A stretch of 33,575 nucleotides of DNA from NCBI GenBank assembly GCA_018065005.1, contig JAGHUD010000051.1, forward strand, positions 1 through 33,575, written 5' to 3'. The stretch is from Candidatus Physcousia equi (lineage in GTDB: Bacteria; Bacteroidota; Bacteroidia; Bacteroidales; Bacteroidaceae). The notes under the pieces were generated by a model. The model worked only from the letters and a program-made list of their open reading frames with translations, did no database searches and was not told the origin of the DNA. Shown in pieces: positions 1 through 8,275 of the stretch (position 1 is the first letter of the stretch; each line of letters opens with the position of its first letter). Position numbers and translations under genes: made by a program.

Positions 1-371
1 CACTCACTACGGGTCAACTCGAGCATCGGTGCACCGATTTTCGTTTCCGCCTCCCCTCCCCCTCAGCCTCCATCCTCCGTCTTGCTCGTTCTCTTCACCC
101 CACACCTGCCGTCGGTGGATTTCCGCAAAAAGAAGCATACGAATGGCTCGTGCAGCATGAGCATCTCAAGCGCAACTATTTCTCTGGCTATTTGGGCCCC
201 ATATCTCCTCAAGGAGAAAGCCTGCTCTTTGTCAACCTCCGCAGCGCACAAGTGACCTCCCTTGCCACCTACTATTATGCAGGCGGCGGACTCACCAAAG
301 ACTCTGTTCTCGCAGATGAAGTGCGCGAGATAGAACGCAAGATGGACACACTGAAGAAACTCAACCGATGA
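1..371 (+). CDS. menF: isochorismate synthase MenF, C-terminal part (5' end outside window)
   Basis: This is the last roughly 122 codons of a gene that enters from the left edge; the reading frame begins at base 3. The product would convert chorismate to isochorismate, the first step of menaquinone synthesis, in the cytoplasm. The motif HPTPAVGG, followed by a Phe-Pro pair, and the later YxGxxGP-type segment (YFSGYLGP) are typical of the C-terminal catalytic part of the chorismate-binding family (MenF, EntC, PabB, TrpE). Isochorismate synthase is chosen over the other members because menD follows directly: the stop codon overlaps the menD start as ATGA, which implies translational coupling. 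The N-terminal half cannot be judged. No frame defect is seen in the visible part. Confidence 0.85.
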   Translation, partial: LTTGQLEHRCTDFRFRLPSPSASILRLARSLHPTPAVGGFPQKEAYEWLVQHEHLKRNYFSGYLGPISPQGESLLFVNLRSAQVTSLATYYYAGGGLTKDSVLADEVREIERKMDTLKKLNR

Positions 372-1972
372 TCAGCAACAAACGCCCCATACAACAACTC
401 ACGCGTCTCCTACTCGCACATGGCATAGAGCAAGCCGTGCTTTGTCCGGGCAGCCGCAATGCCCCCATCAACTACAGTCTGAGTCAGCATCTCAACTGCC
501 ATGCCATCACCGACGAGCGATGCGCAGGCTTTTTTGCACTCGGACTCTCGCGCAGCACCCACAAACCGGTATGCGTTGTGGTCACCTCGGGATCTGCGCT
601 TGTCAACCTTCACCCTGCCGTTTGCGAAGCCTACTATCAGCAAGTGCCACTCATCGTTGTTTCTGCCGACCGTCCACGCCAATGGATCGGTCAAATGGAT
701 GGGCAGACCATGCCGCAGCCCGGAGTATTCGGTTCCATGGTGAAATGCAGTGTCGACCTGGACGAGCAAAATGCCCCCTTCAACAACCGGCTCATCAATG
801 AGGCATTGCTCGAAGCGTGGCATCGCACAAAGGGGCCAGTCCACATCAATCTTCCGCTCAGCGAGCCGCTCTATGAGTTTCAAGACAAAAGACTGCCCGA
901 GGAGCGTGTCATCAGTCGCACGGAAGGGCTTTACGAGGCACAAGAGGCTGCATTGTCCACACTGTTCCATCGGTTTAATCGGCCGCTCATCATCATTGGT
1001 CAGAGCGAAGAACGGATTCATCTCTCTGACCTGACCAAGCGTGTCACCATCCTTGCCGAGCACTTGGCTAATTGTCCGGACGCCCTACTGCTCAACGACG
1101 ACAGCATGGACCAACTCGAGGCTCTCGATGCCGACAAAAGTCCGGACCTTGTCGTCACGCTGGGCGGACACATCATCAACAAGCGCCTAAAACAATGGTT
1201 GCGCAAACTGGCACAACAGACCCACAGCAGCCAACCTTCAAGCGAGGGGGTGCCCAGACTACAACACTGGCACGTCAGTGCCGATGGGGCTATTGCCGAC
1301 CTCTTTGGGTGCCTCACCCGAGTTGTCGAAGCCCCACTCTGCCTTTTTCTTCGCTTTCTCTCTTCTGCCACACAGGAAGCCACACACCACCGTCTGCTGC
1401 TATCCGAGCAGCCGTGTGGCGAGGCGACCGTGGTGCTGCGCTCCGCTATGCCCACGCTTGACGAGCAGGCTGTAGCCCTGCTCATAAGACACCTACCCGC
1501 CCAAAGTGTGCTTCACTTGGCGAACAGTTCGAGCGTGCGGCTGGCACAACGCTTTGCTCTTCCTCCCGACACGGATGTCTGCTGCAATCGAGGCATCAAT
1601 GGTATCGAAGGATGTCTGAGCACCGCTGTTGGAGCTGCCATCGCCACACCCCTTCGCGCCCACTTCATCGTCATCGGAGATCTTGCTTTCCATTATGACA
1701 TCAACGCGCTTTGGAACGATCAGCTACCCGCAAACCTACACATCCTGCTCCTTAACAACCATGGCGGTCGCATCTTCGATACACTTCCTGTGCCGAAGGA
1801 GGATAAAGCACAGCGTTTCATTGCAGGCAATGCCCATCCGTTCCGTGCGGATAGCCTTTGTCAGCATTTTGGTATGCGTCACTTCTATAGTTCATCGAGC
1901 AACGAGCTCGATGCCACGATGCAGGACTTCCTTTCCTGTCAGCATTGCTGTCTTCTCGAAATACATTCATGA
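368..1972 (+). CDS. menD: 2-succinyl-5-enolpyruvyl-6-hydroxy-3-cyclohexene-1-carboxylate synthase MenD
   Basis: 534 residues, a normal length for MenD. The enzyme is thiamine-diphosphate dependent and joins isochorismate to the succinyl semialdehyde unit derived from 2-oxoglutarate, the second menaquinone step. The N-terminal pyrimidine-binding domain shows CPGSRNAP (26-33) and the cofactor-activating glutamate in TDERCAGFFALG (Glu50). The C-terminal pyrophosphate domain has the metal-binding GDLAFHYDINALWN (437-450) followed by LNNHGGRIF (462-470). The start is fixed by the ATGA overlap with menF. No menB, menE or menC follows: the gene is succeeded by a repeat array and a terminator, so menD appears to end its transcript. 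No missing catalytic residue was noticed. Confidence 0.95.
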   Translation: MISNKRPIQQLTRLLLAHGIEQAVLCPGSRNAPINYSLSQHLNCHAITDERCAGFFALGLSRSTHKPVCVVVTSGSALVNLHPAVCEAYYQQVPLIVVSADRPRQWIGQMDGQTMPQPGVFGSMVKCSVDLDEQNAPFNNRLINEALLEAWHRTKGPVHINLPLSEPLYEFQDKRLPEERVISRTEGLYEAQEAALSTLFHRFNRPLIIIGQSEERIHLSDLTKRVTILAEHLANCPDALLLNDDSMDQLEALDADKSPDLVVTLGGHIINKRLKQWLRKLAQQTHSSQPSSEGVPRLQHWHVSADGAIADLFGCLTRVVEAPLCLFLRFLSSATQEATHHRLLLSEQPCGEATVVLRSAMPTLDEQAVALLIRHLPAQSVLHLANSSSVRLAQRFALPPDTDVCCNRGINGIEGCLSTAVGAAIATPLRAHFIVIGDLAFHYDINALWNDQLPANLHILLLNNHGGRIFDTLPVPKEDKAQRFIAGNAHPFRADSLCQHFGMRHFYSSSSNELDATMQDFLSCQHCCLLEIHS

Positions 1973-1996
1973 TGCCACAGCAGCATCAAAGAAAAA

Positions 1997-2120
1997 TTTC
2001 TGCTACAGAAAAAAAAGTTTCTGCTACAGAAACCAAAAGATTCTGCTGCAGAAACTGAAAATTTCTGCTGCAGAAACCGGAAGTTTCTGCTGCAGAAACC
2101 GGAAGTTTCTGCTGCAGAAA
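1997..2120. repeat. array of six 15-bp palindromes at 21-22 bp spacing in the menD 3' untranslated region
   Basis: Six units begin at 1997, 2018, 2040, 2062, 2084 and 2106. The first two read TTTCTGCTACAGAAA, the third is ATTCTGCTGCAGAAA and the last three are TTTCTGCTGCAGAAA. Each CTGCAG-type unit can pair TTTCTGC with GCAGAAA around a single central base. Linkers are 6-7 bp and vary (for example CCGGAAG twice). The block lies between the menD stop and a terminator, so it should be transcribed. The same unit recurs at 24909-25011. The spacing is near two helical turns, which would place all units on one face of the duplex; that is inference. It is too short-spaced for CRISPR, and no transposase or MITE ends are seen. 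Confidence 0.9.
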
Positions 2121-2167
2121 CTGAATAAGGGTTTAAAAAGGCGTAACCATCCCTTTTCCGCCGAATT

Positions 2168-2212
2168 TTGGGAGTGCAGAGGTATTCGTACCTTTTCGCT
2201 CCCAATTTTTTT
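2168..2212 (+). terminator. intrinsic terminator downstream of menD and the repeat array
   Basis: TTGGGAG (2168-2174) pairs with CTCCCAA (2199-2205). The interior continues the stem with one mismatch and two wobble pairs, ending in AGGTA-TTCG-TACCT, a tetraloop hairpin. Seven T residues follow (2206-2212). It lies about 195 bp after the menD stop, so the palindrome array is inside the transcript's 3' end. On the minus strand there is no matching T-run, so it should act mainly on the plus strand. Confidence 0.75.
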
Positions 2213-2311
2213 ATGTATGAAATGTTTCCGTATCGTGCAACTTTTGGATATACTTTCTTACGGAAAGGTATTGTAGAGCATAGGATTTTAACCGAGGACA
2301 AACGAGGATAA

Positions 2312-3241
2312 TTATTTCCGGTTCAAAGAGAGGTGAGAGAAGCGGCGGTCGGGCGTTAGTCGCGCTGTGAGGTCCCAATGCTGAATGCCTGCGCTGTCAA
2401 CGGCAGTTCGGTTGACCGTTGCATCGAGTTTGGCATGCAGCTCATAGTCGCACTGCGCAGGTTGGTCGTTGGCAACCTTGGTGATCTCCAGATTGCCCTT
2501 TACGACAAAATGCACACCCAAAACATCCTGATGACTGAACTGTGCTTTGTAGAAAGAAACCAACGTGTCGGCATTGGCTGCATCCACCTGACCAAAACTA
2601 AACGATGTTGCCAGCAAAGGCGCTACCTTCTCAGCATCGCACGACGACAAAGAAGCCAGGAGCGTGTGGATTGTTCCTGTCAGCATCTCCTTTTCTTCCT
2701 CGCTTACGACAAGTTGCGACAAACGGTTGAGTTCGCCTTCTGCCATCTGGACGAAAGCGCCTTCTGGGTGCTTGGTGAGGTACTCCTCGTAGCTTTGGGT
2801 CGTGTTGAGTTGCTGAGCCAGTGCCCAATCGACGGAGTCCAACTTGAGTTCTGTTTCCAGGGCTTGTTTAAGCTCGGCGCATAACTGCTGCACCTCAGCG
2901 GCATGTGCTCCTTCGGGGAACCGTATAAGATAGTCCTCGCAAAGCTCTACACGCTGGCAAGCCATTAGTTTGTCGAATGCCGTTTGCTCCTCCTTTGCTC
3001 TCTGCTGGCTGTCGTTGACGAGGAAGAAAGTGACACCGCCAGCCAAAAGCAAGAAGAGAACAGAGATGACAATGGCACTCCGATGCAAGTGCTTGTTTTT
3101 TTTGTGTTGAACGATATCATTCGCACTCGTTTCGCCGCCAGACGAGGCTATCACCCCATCAAGCGCCTTGCCACACTCAACACAGTGCTTGAGTTGGTCG
3201 GAAGTGTAATGCCCGCACTTGGGACACTTAATGGCTGCCAT
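2312..3241 (-). CDS. zinc-ribbon, single-pass membrane protein of unknown function
   Basis: 309 residues. An N-terminal zinc ribbon is visible as CPKCG (Cys6, Cys9) and CVECG (Cys20, Cys23). A polar linker follows, then one membrane segment at about 55-76, so the ribbon is probably cytoplasmic and the rest outside the inner membrane. Residues 101-120 and 151-170 contain two copies of a motif of the form (C/Y)E(D/E)YLxx(F/H)PEGAxxx, reminiscent of TPR-like helical repeats. The last 120 residues look like an NTF2/SnoaL-type alpha-beta fold, but that is only an impression. It converges on menD and is monocistronic. A -7 box lies about 42 bp upstream. I cannot name a function. Confidence 0.8.
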   Translation of the reverse strand: MAAIKCPKCGHYTSDQLKHCVECGKALDGVIASSGGETSANDIVQHKKNKHLHRSAIVISVLFLLLAGGVTFFLVNDSQQRAKEEQTAFDKLMACQRVELCEDYLIRFPEGAHAAEVQQLCAELKQALETELKLDSVDWALAQQLNTTQSYEEYLTKHPEGAFVQMAEGELNRLSQLVVSEEEKEMLTGTIHTLLASLSSCDAEKVAPLLATSFSFGQVDAANADTLVSFYKAQFSHQDVLGVHFVVKGNLEITKVANDQPAQCDYELHAKLDATVNRTAVDSAGIQHWDLTARLTPDRRFSHLSLNRK

Positions 3242-3282
3242 TATGCTTATTTTTGTTTGGATAAAAGTTATGTTTTGGAGAG

Positions 3283-3290
3283 CAAAATTA
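3283..3290 (-). promoter_or_regulatory. putative -7 box for the zinc-ribbon gene
   Basis: Read on the minus strand the sequence is TAATTTTG, a full match to the Bacteroidetes -7 consensus TAnnTTTG, 42 bp before the start at 3241. No clear TTTG is found at the -33 position, so the call rests on the -7 box alone. Confidence 0.4.
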
Positions 3291-3327
3291 CAAATAATAT
3301 CCGAAAAAGTCGGATTTTCCGCACTTT

Positions 3328-3361
3328 TTTGAAGTTATTTGTGAAAAATATGATAACTTTG
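3328..3361 (+). promoter_or_regulatory. putative Bacteroidetes-type promoter of the GH35 operon
   Basis: TTTG (3328-3331), a 22-bp spacer and TAACTTTG (3354-3361), a full match to TAnnTTTG. The box ends 29 bp before the GH35 start codon, leaving a short leader. A second TTTG at 3338-3341 is too close to serve as the -33 element. Confidence 0.5.
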
Positions 3362-3390
3362 AGGCAAATATACAGAATTAGATCGACTGC

Positions 3391-5742
3391 ATGAAAACAT
3401 TTCTAAGAAAAACAGCCCTGGCATGGATAGCTGCCATGCTCACGCTTGCTGTGGCTGCCGCCCCACAGACAGGCTCGTTCGGCATCGGCAACAAGACCTT
3501 CCTGCTCAACGGCAGCCCCTTTGTTGTCAAGGCTGCCGAAGTGCACTATCCCCGCATCCCGCGAGCCTATTGGGATCATCGCATCAAGATGTGCAAAGCA
3601 CTGGGCATGAACACACTCTGCATCTACATCTTCTGGAACATCCACGAACAAGAGGAAGGCGTTTTTGACTTCAGCAACAACAACGACATACGAGCCTTCG
3701 TTCAGCTGGCTCAAAAGAATGGCATGTACGTCATCGTGCGCCCCGGACCCTACGTTTGCGCCGAATGGGAAATGGGCGGATTACCCTGGTGGTTGCTCAA
3801 AAAGAAAGACATACGCTTGCGAGAGCGAGACCCCTACTTCATGGAAGCCCTGGAGCGTTTTGAGAAGAAAGTGGGCGAGCAACTTGCCGACCTGACCATA
3901 GACAAAGGCGGTCCTATCATCATGGTGCAAGTGGAGAACGAATACGGAAGCTATGGCGAGGACAAGCCCTACATAGCTGCAGTGCGCGACATCGTGCGCA
4001 AAAGCGGTTTTGACAAGGTGGAACTCTTCCAGTGCGATTGGAGTTCCAACTTCACCAAGAATGGATTGGACGATCTGACCTGGACCATGAACTTTGGAAC
4101 AGGAGCCAACATCGACAACGAGTTTCGGAGGCTCAGCGAGCTACGTCCCAACTCACCTCTGATGTGCTCTGAGTTCTGGAGCGGATGGTTCGACAAATGG
4201 GGAGGGCGCCATGAGACGCGCGGCGCGAAAGCCATGGTGGATGGCATAAGAGAGATGCTGGAACGGGGCATCAGCTTCTCGCTCTACATGACGCATGGGG
4301 GCACCAACTGGGGTCATTGGGCAGGTGCCAACTCGCCTGGCTTTGCGCCCGACGTCACCTCATACGACTACGATGCCCCTATCAACGAAGCTGGGCAGAC
4401 AACACCCAAGTACTTTGAGTTGAGAAACATGATGCAGCAGTTCAGCAAAACGAAATTGCCCGACGTGCCGAAAGCAAAATCGGTTGTCGGCATCCCCAAA
4501 ATCAAGTGCACTGAAGTGGCGCCTCTCTTCGACAACCTGCCGGCACCCATTGAGGGCACCAACACGATGACCTTTGAGCAGATGAACCAGGGATGGGGCT
4601 GCGTGCTCTATCGCACCCACATGGCGACGACTATCACGAACGAAAGCGTGCTGACCATAGACGAAGCGCATGACTATGCACAAGTCTTCCTCAACGGCAC
4701 CTTCATCGGAACAGTGGACCGAATCAAGCGCGAGAAGGACCTGCGCATGCCTGCTTTGCAGGAAGGCGATGTGCTCGACATCTACGTAGAGGCGCTCGGA
4801 CGTATCAACTTCGGACGAGCCATCAAAGACTTCAAGGGCATCACCGAGGGTGTCACCCTATCCTATCAGTTGGCAAACCATTCGAAGGTGACCATCGCAC
4901 TCAAGTCGTGGCAGATGTTCCCGCTGGACGACGCTTACGAAAGACAGAGAAAGATGAACTACGTGGCACTGACAGATGCCAACATGGGTGTGCGTGGAAA
5001 CTATCGTGCCACCTTCAAACTGGACAAGGTGGGCGACACCTTTCTCAACATGGAGACGTGGGGCAAAGGACAAGTCTATGTGAACGGACACCCCATAGGA
5101 CGATTCTGGAACATAGGACCGCAGCAGACTCTCTACATGCCGGGATGTTGGTTGAAAAAGGGCGAGAATGAACTCATCGTGACTGATGTCGTGGGACCAT
5201 CGGATGCCTGTGTAGAGGGACTCAGACAACCCATCATCGACCGTCTCAAACTCGACGCGCCGCAAACGCACCGACTGAAGGGTCAAAAGCTCTCGCTCGC
5301 TGCCGAAAAGCCTGTGCACAAAGGCAAACTTGCCCAAGGAAACGGCTGGCAAACCGTTAGGTTCGACTCCATCATGAGCGGACGCTACTTCTGCCTCGAA
5401 GCGCTCGACAGCCACACGAACCGCGAATACTGCTGCATTGCCGAACTCTACCTGCTCGACGAAAACGGCAAACGTCTGAGCCGCGAATCATGGTCGGTGC
5501 CATACGCCGACGACGAGGATGTGCGTTCGGGCAACAAGAATGCCGACAAAGTGTTCGACCTGCAAGAATCCACCTACTGGAGCACCACACAAGGTGTTCC
5601 ATTCCCCCACCACATCATCATCGACATGAGCCAAGATCAGCGCATCTCTGGTTTTGAAATCCTGCCGCGCATGGAAGAAGGAGCGCCCGAATCCATCCAC
5701 TCTTATCGCGTCTTCGTCAAACGTGATCCCTTCATTTTTTAG
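3391..5742 (+). CDS. secreted glycoside hydrolase family 35 beta-galactosidase with C-terminal F5/8-type domain
   Basis: 783 residues. A signal peptide (about 1-24, ending AVAAA) sends it to the periplasm or beyond; there is no lipobox. The GH35 TIM barrel covers about 30-350. VQVENEYGSYG places the acid/base at Glu184, and CSEFWSGWFDKWG places the nucleophile at Glu261, matching the two glutamates known in the family. Two beta-sandwich parts follow (about 400-445 and 535-600; the second contains GKGQVYVNGHPIGRFW), and the last 140 residues resemble an F5/8 (discoidin) domain, as in many Bacteroidetes GH35 enzymes. The enzyme should release terminal beta-galactose from glycans. The nucleotidase gene starts 22 bp later, so an operon is likely. 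The exact glycan cannot be told from sequence. Confidence 0.93.
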   Translation: MKTFLRKTALAWIAAMLTLAVAAAPQTGSFGIGNKTFLLNGSPFVVKAAEVHYPRIPRAYWDHRIKMCKALGMNTLCIYIFWNIHEQEEGVFDFSNNNDIRAFVQLAQKNGMYVIVRPGPYVCAEWEMGGLPWWLLKKKDIRLRERDPYFMEALERFEKKVGEQLADLTIDKGGPIIMVQVENEYGSYGEDKPYIAAVRDIVRKSGFDKVELFQCDWSSNFTKNGLDDLTWTMNFGTGANIDNEFRRLSELRPNSPLMCSEFWSGWFDKWGGRHETRGAKAMVDGIREMLERGISFSLYMTHGGTNWGHWAGANSPGFAPDVTSYDYDAPINEAGQTTPKYFELRNMMQQFSKTKLPDVPKAKSVVGIPKIKCTEVAPLFDNLPAPIEGTNTMTFEQMNQGWGCVLYRTHMATTITNESVLTIDEAHDYAQVFLNGTFIGTVDRIKREKDLRMPALQEGDVLDIYVEALGRINFGRAIKDFKGITEGVTLSYQLANHSKVTIALKSWQMFPLDDAYERQRKMNYVALTDANMGVRGNYRATFKLDKVGDTFLNMETWGKGQVYVNGHPIGRFWNIGPQQTLYMPGCWLKKGENELIVTDVVGPSDACVEGLRQPIIDRLKLDAPQTHRLKGQKLSLAAEKPVHKGKLAQGNGWQTVRFDSIMSGRYFCLEALDSHTNREYCCIAELYLLDENGKRLSRESWSVPYADDEDVRSGNKNADKVFDLQESTYWSTTQGVPFPHHIIIDMSQDQRISGFEILPRMEEGAPESIHSYRVFVKRDPFIF

Positions 5743-5764
5743 TTCAGTTGAAGATGAGAACTCC

Positions 5765-7360
5765 ATGAAACGTTGCATCTTAACTACGATTTTACTAAGC
5801 CTACTGCTTGTCCCCTCAGCAAGTTCGCAAGCGAATAAACGACTGCGGAAGGTGCGACCTGAGCGCAGCATCGTTGTGCTCTATGACAACGATGTGCACT
5901 GCGCCATCAGTGGCTATCCCTATATGGCTGGACTGCGCGACGAGGTGACGGACACGGCTTGGTGTGCACTGGTGAGTGCGGGCGACTATCTGCAAGGGGG
6001 CACGGCTGGTGCTATCAGCAACGGCAGGTATGTGGCAGAGATCATGCGTTCGATGGCATACGATGCCCTCACCATTGGCAACCACGAGTTTGACTATGGT
6101 CGGGAAGCCATGAACGAATTGCTCTGCTTCATCGGCGCTCCTGTGACATGCTGCAACCTACGGCACATCAGCGATGGGCGCATCGTGTTTTCGGACTACG
6201 TGATGAAGAAAATGGGCGGACGCAAGGTGGCATTCGTAGGTGTCACCACCCCCACAGCTGTCCTCTCCGAGCGCTATGCTTTCACCGACAGTGCTGGACA
6301 ATTCGTTTATGACCTCTGTCAGGAGGTGCTTTGCCAGCGCGTGCAGAGTGCCGTCGACAATGCGCGTAGTCAGGGCGCAGACTTCGTCGTTTTGCTCTCA
6401 CACATGGGCGTTGATGTGCGCTCGCACGCGTTCTCCTCCACCAAGATTATTGCCGGGACACATGGCATCGACGTCGTGCTCGACGGACACACGCATGAGG
6501 TGATGACTAATGGGCGTGTGGCAAACAAAGAGGGCAAGGAGGTGCTTGTGGCACAAACGGGTACGCAGTTTGCATACATAGGCAAACTGCTCATCAAGCC
6601 CGATGGAAGCATAACAAATGAGCTCATCCCTCTCAAGCAACTCACACACAGGTCGCCCTTCGTGGCACAAGTCACCGACAGCATCATCATGGAGATGGAA
6701 AAGACGGCTGCGCGACTCATAGGATCAGCCGACTGCGAACTGAACATACGTGACGAAAGTGGAAGGCAGGGCACACGACTGCATGAGATGCCTGTGGGCA
6801 ATCTGGTGACCGACGCATATCGTGCCTTGACCGGTGCCGACATTGCCATAACAAACGGAGGCGGAATACGAACTGCCATGAGACAGGGCAACTTCACGTA
6901 TGGCGACATCATGGCGCTCTTGCCCTTTGACAATAGACTGGTCACCGTGGAAATCAGCGGTGCCATGCTCGTTGAGGTGCTCGAAGCTGCCTCTCAGCTC
7001 CTGCCTTTCGAGGACGGACAGTTTGCACAATGCTCGGGCATGCGCTACACAATAGACATGAACGCAAAGCCAGATTCCGTGGGGACTTTACACCGCGTGA
7101 GACAGGTAGAAGTGCTCGACAAAAAGAGTGGCGAATACCGCCCAATCGACTATGATCATCACTACCGCCTCGCTACCTTAGACTACTGTGTGACGGGAGG
7201 TGGCATGGGCAATGTCATGAAGAACCTGAAAATACAAATGGAATGGAACTTGCCCTACAGCAAAGTGCTGATCAGATACATCGAAGACCACCTACACCGT
7301 CACATAGGAGAGGAATACAGCAAACCGCAGGGTCGTATAAAAATTATCAACTCATACTAA
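5765..7360 (+). CDS. UshA-family 5'-nucleotidase / metallophosphoesterase, exported
   Basis: 531 residues from the ATG at 5765. A longer frame reaches back to 5654, but that would overlap the GH35 gene and hide the signal peptide (about 1-21). The N-terminal calcineurin-like domain keeps the two-metal site: NDVH (Asp43, His45), AGD (Asp74), GNHEFD (Asn106, His107), SHMG (His213) and DGHTHE (His242, His244). The C-terminal substrate domain has ITNGGGIR and LPFDNRLVTVEISG, typical of 5'-nucleotidases. It should hydrolyse nucleotides or related phosphate esters outside the cytoplasm for phosphate and nucleoside scavenging. It sits between the GH35 gene and a small secreted protein gene, with gaps of 22 and 9 bp. 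The true substrate within this broad family is uncertain. Confidence 0.9.
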   Translation: MKRCILTTILLSLLLVPSASSQANKRLRKVRPERSIVVLYDNDVHCAISGYPYMAGLRDEVTDTAWCALVSAGDYLQGGTAGAISNGRYVAEIMRSMAYDALTIGNHEFDYGREAMNELLCFIGAPVTCCNLRHISDGRIVFSDYVMKKMGGRKVAFVGVTTPTAVLSERYAFTDSAGQFVYDLCQEVLCQRVQSAVDNARSQGADFVVLLSHMGVDVRSHAFSSTKIIAGTHGIDVVLDGHTHEVMTNGRVANKEGKEVLVAQTGTQFAYIGKLLIKPDGSITNELIPLKQLTHRSPFVAQVTDSIIMEMEKTAARLIGSADCELNIRDESGRQGTRLHEMPVGNLVTDAYRALTGADIAITNGGGIRTAMRQGNFTYGDIMALLPFDNRLVTVEISGAMLVEVLEAASQLLPFEDGQFAQCSGMRYTIDMNAKPDSVGTLHRVRQVEVLDKKSGEYRPIDYDHHYRLATLDYCVTGGGMGNVMKNLKIQMEWNLPYSKVLIRYIEDHLHRHIGEEYSKPQGRIKIINSY

Positions 7361-7369
7361 AAAACACAC

Positions 7370-7984
7370 ATGAAACGAACAACACTTACACTCCTTTGCA
7401 TCCTCATGGCATGCTTCGCCCAAGCCAAAAGCGTAAAGGAAAGACAGGCAGAAATCAGAGAACTTTATAAAAATGTCATGCATGACATAGAACTACGTTC
7501 CGAAGAGCCTCATGCGTTGAACAAGATTACGGTAAAGATGGAGCGGAATGAAGCAGCTGTGGGTATTGTGGAATACACTTGGGAACTCTTCTTTCAAGGT
7601 GAAAACGATGAACGGGGAGAACACTACAACCTCCTCTTTGCTCGATCAAGACACCACTATATCGAAAGCATGATGCCCGACACGAACGAGGAGTTTCTGT
7701 TCCATCCCTCCAACAGTCGACTGCTTTTCTACTTCCGTCTCGACAAAAACAATACGAACGGGAACGACGACGATTGGCACCAAGTGACCACGGAGGAGCG
7801 CTACTACTACAACGACGATGGCAGCTTTCACTCGCGCTTAGTCAAAGCAACTGATGACACGGGTGCCGCCCTGCCACACTTCTCGTTCGGTACGGATAAG
7901 ACAGCGGCTGCTGCCTTCCTGAAGCATGCCAACATCCCAAAGACGATCTTCAAAACACTCTCGCCGAACAACAGAACGTGTTAA
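7370..7984 (+). CDS. secreted protein of unknown function
   Basis: 204 residues. The N-terminus is a signal peptide, probably cleaved after AQA near residue 19. Cys15 (LMAC) is a poor lipobox, so lipidation is doubtful. The mature part is rich in charged and aromatic residues, with a run of Asn and Asp near the middle (DKNNTNGNDDDWH), and has no catalytic motif that I recognise. It starts 9 bp after the nucleotidase stop and is probably the last gene of the GH35 operon. Its stop is followed by 373 bp without a gene that holds direct repeats and inverted repeats. Family unknown. Confidence 0.75.
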   Translation: MKRTTLTLLCILMACFAQAKSVKERQAEIRELYKNVMHDIELRSEEPHALNKITVKMERNEAAVGIVEYTWELFFQGENDERGEHYNLLFARSRHHYIESMMPDTNEEFLFHPSNSRLLFYFRLDKNNTNGNDDDWHQVTTEERYYYNDDGSFHSRLVKATDDTGAALPHFSFGTDKTAAAAFLKHANIPKTIFKTLSPNNRTC

Positions 7985-8051
7985 TCAAACTATTTGTGGA
8001 GCGACGGAGCGTTCAACTCATCGCATGACAGGGCACTCAACTGAACCAACT

Positions 8052-8137
8052 ACCCAACGAACTTTGTAAACAACTCAACAAACGACCCAACGAACTTTGT
8101 AAACAACTCAACGAGCAGTGTAAACAACTCAACGAGC
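8052..8137. repeat. imperfect direct repeats (33-bp and 21-bp periods) in an intergenic region
   Basis: A 28-bp sequence at 8052-8079 recurs exactly at 8085-8112 (period 33). Its 3' part, TGTAAACAACTCAACGAGC, occurs at 8098-8116 and again at 8119-8137 (period 21). Both periods are multiples of three, and one forward frame (8029-8205) stays open through the repeats, giving a heptad-like pattern of NELCKQL units. That frame has no ATG, GTG or TTG start and an in-frame stop just upstream. I treat it as non-coding repeat DNA or a gene remnant. Confidence 0.75.
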
Positions 8138-8171
8138 TGCCCATTGGAACTTTGACATACGCGATAAAAAG

Positions 8172-8224
8172 AGTGCAGCCCAACCGCTTCTCACTTAGTT
8201 GCTGAAGGACGATTGGGCTGCACT
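8172..8224. terminator. perfect 12-bp inverted repeat, possible terminator of the GH35 operon
   Basis: AGTGCAGCCCAA (8172-8183) pairs exactly with TTGGGCTGCACT (8213-8224) around a 29-nt loop. It lies about 190 bp after the last plus-strand gene and 134 bp beyond the end of the minus-strand PKD-like gene. There is no T-run on either side, so it is not a classical terminator; a stable 3' end hairpin or a protein site are alternatives. Confidence 0.45.
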
Positions 8225-8275
8225 GGTTTGTGGTGATGGTGGATCTTGAAGTTCGGTGCGATATGGCATAGCTAT

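Noticed and set aside
1997..2120. CRISPR array
   Set aside because: The spacers are only 6-7 bp and no cas gene is present.
1629..2276. Open frames on both strands across the menD end and the palindrome array
   Set aside because: They overlap menD or run through the array, whose 22-bp period shifts frame at each unit; the translations are low-complexity and match no family.
5654..5764. Longer N-terminus for the 5'-nucleotidase
   Set aside because: It would overlap the GH35 gene by about 90 bp and place the signal peptide inside the protein.
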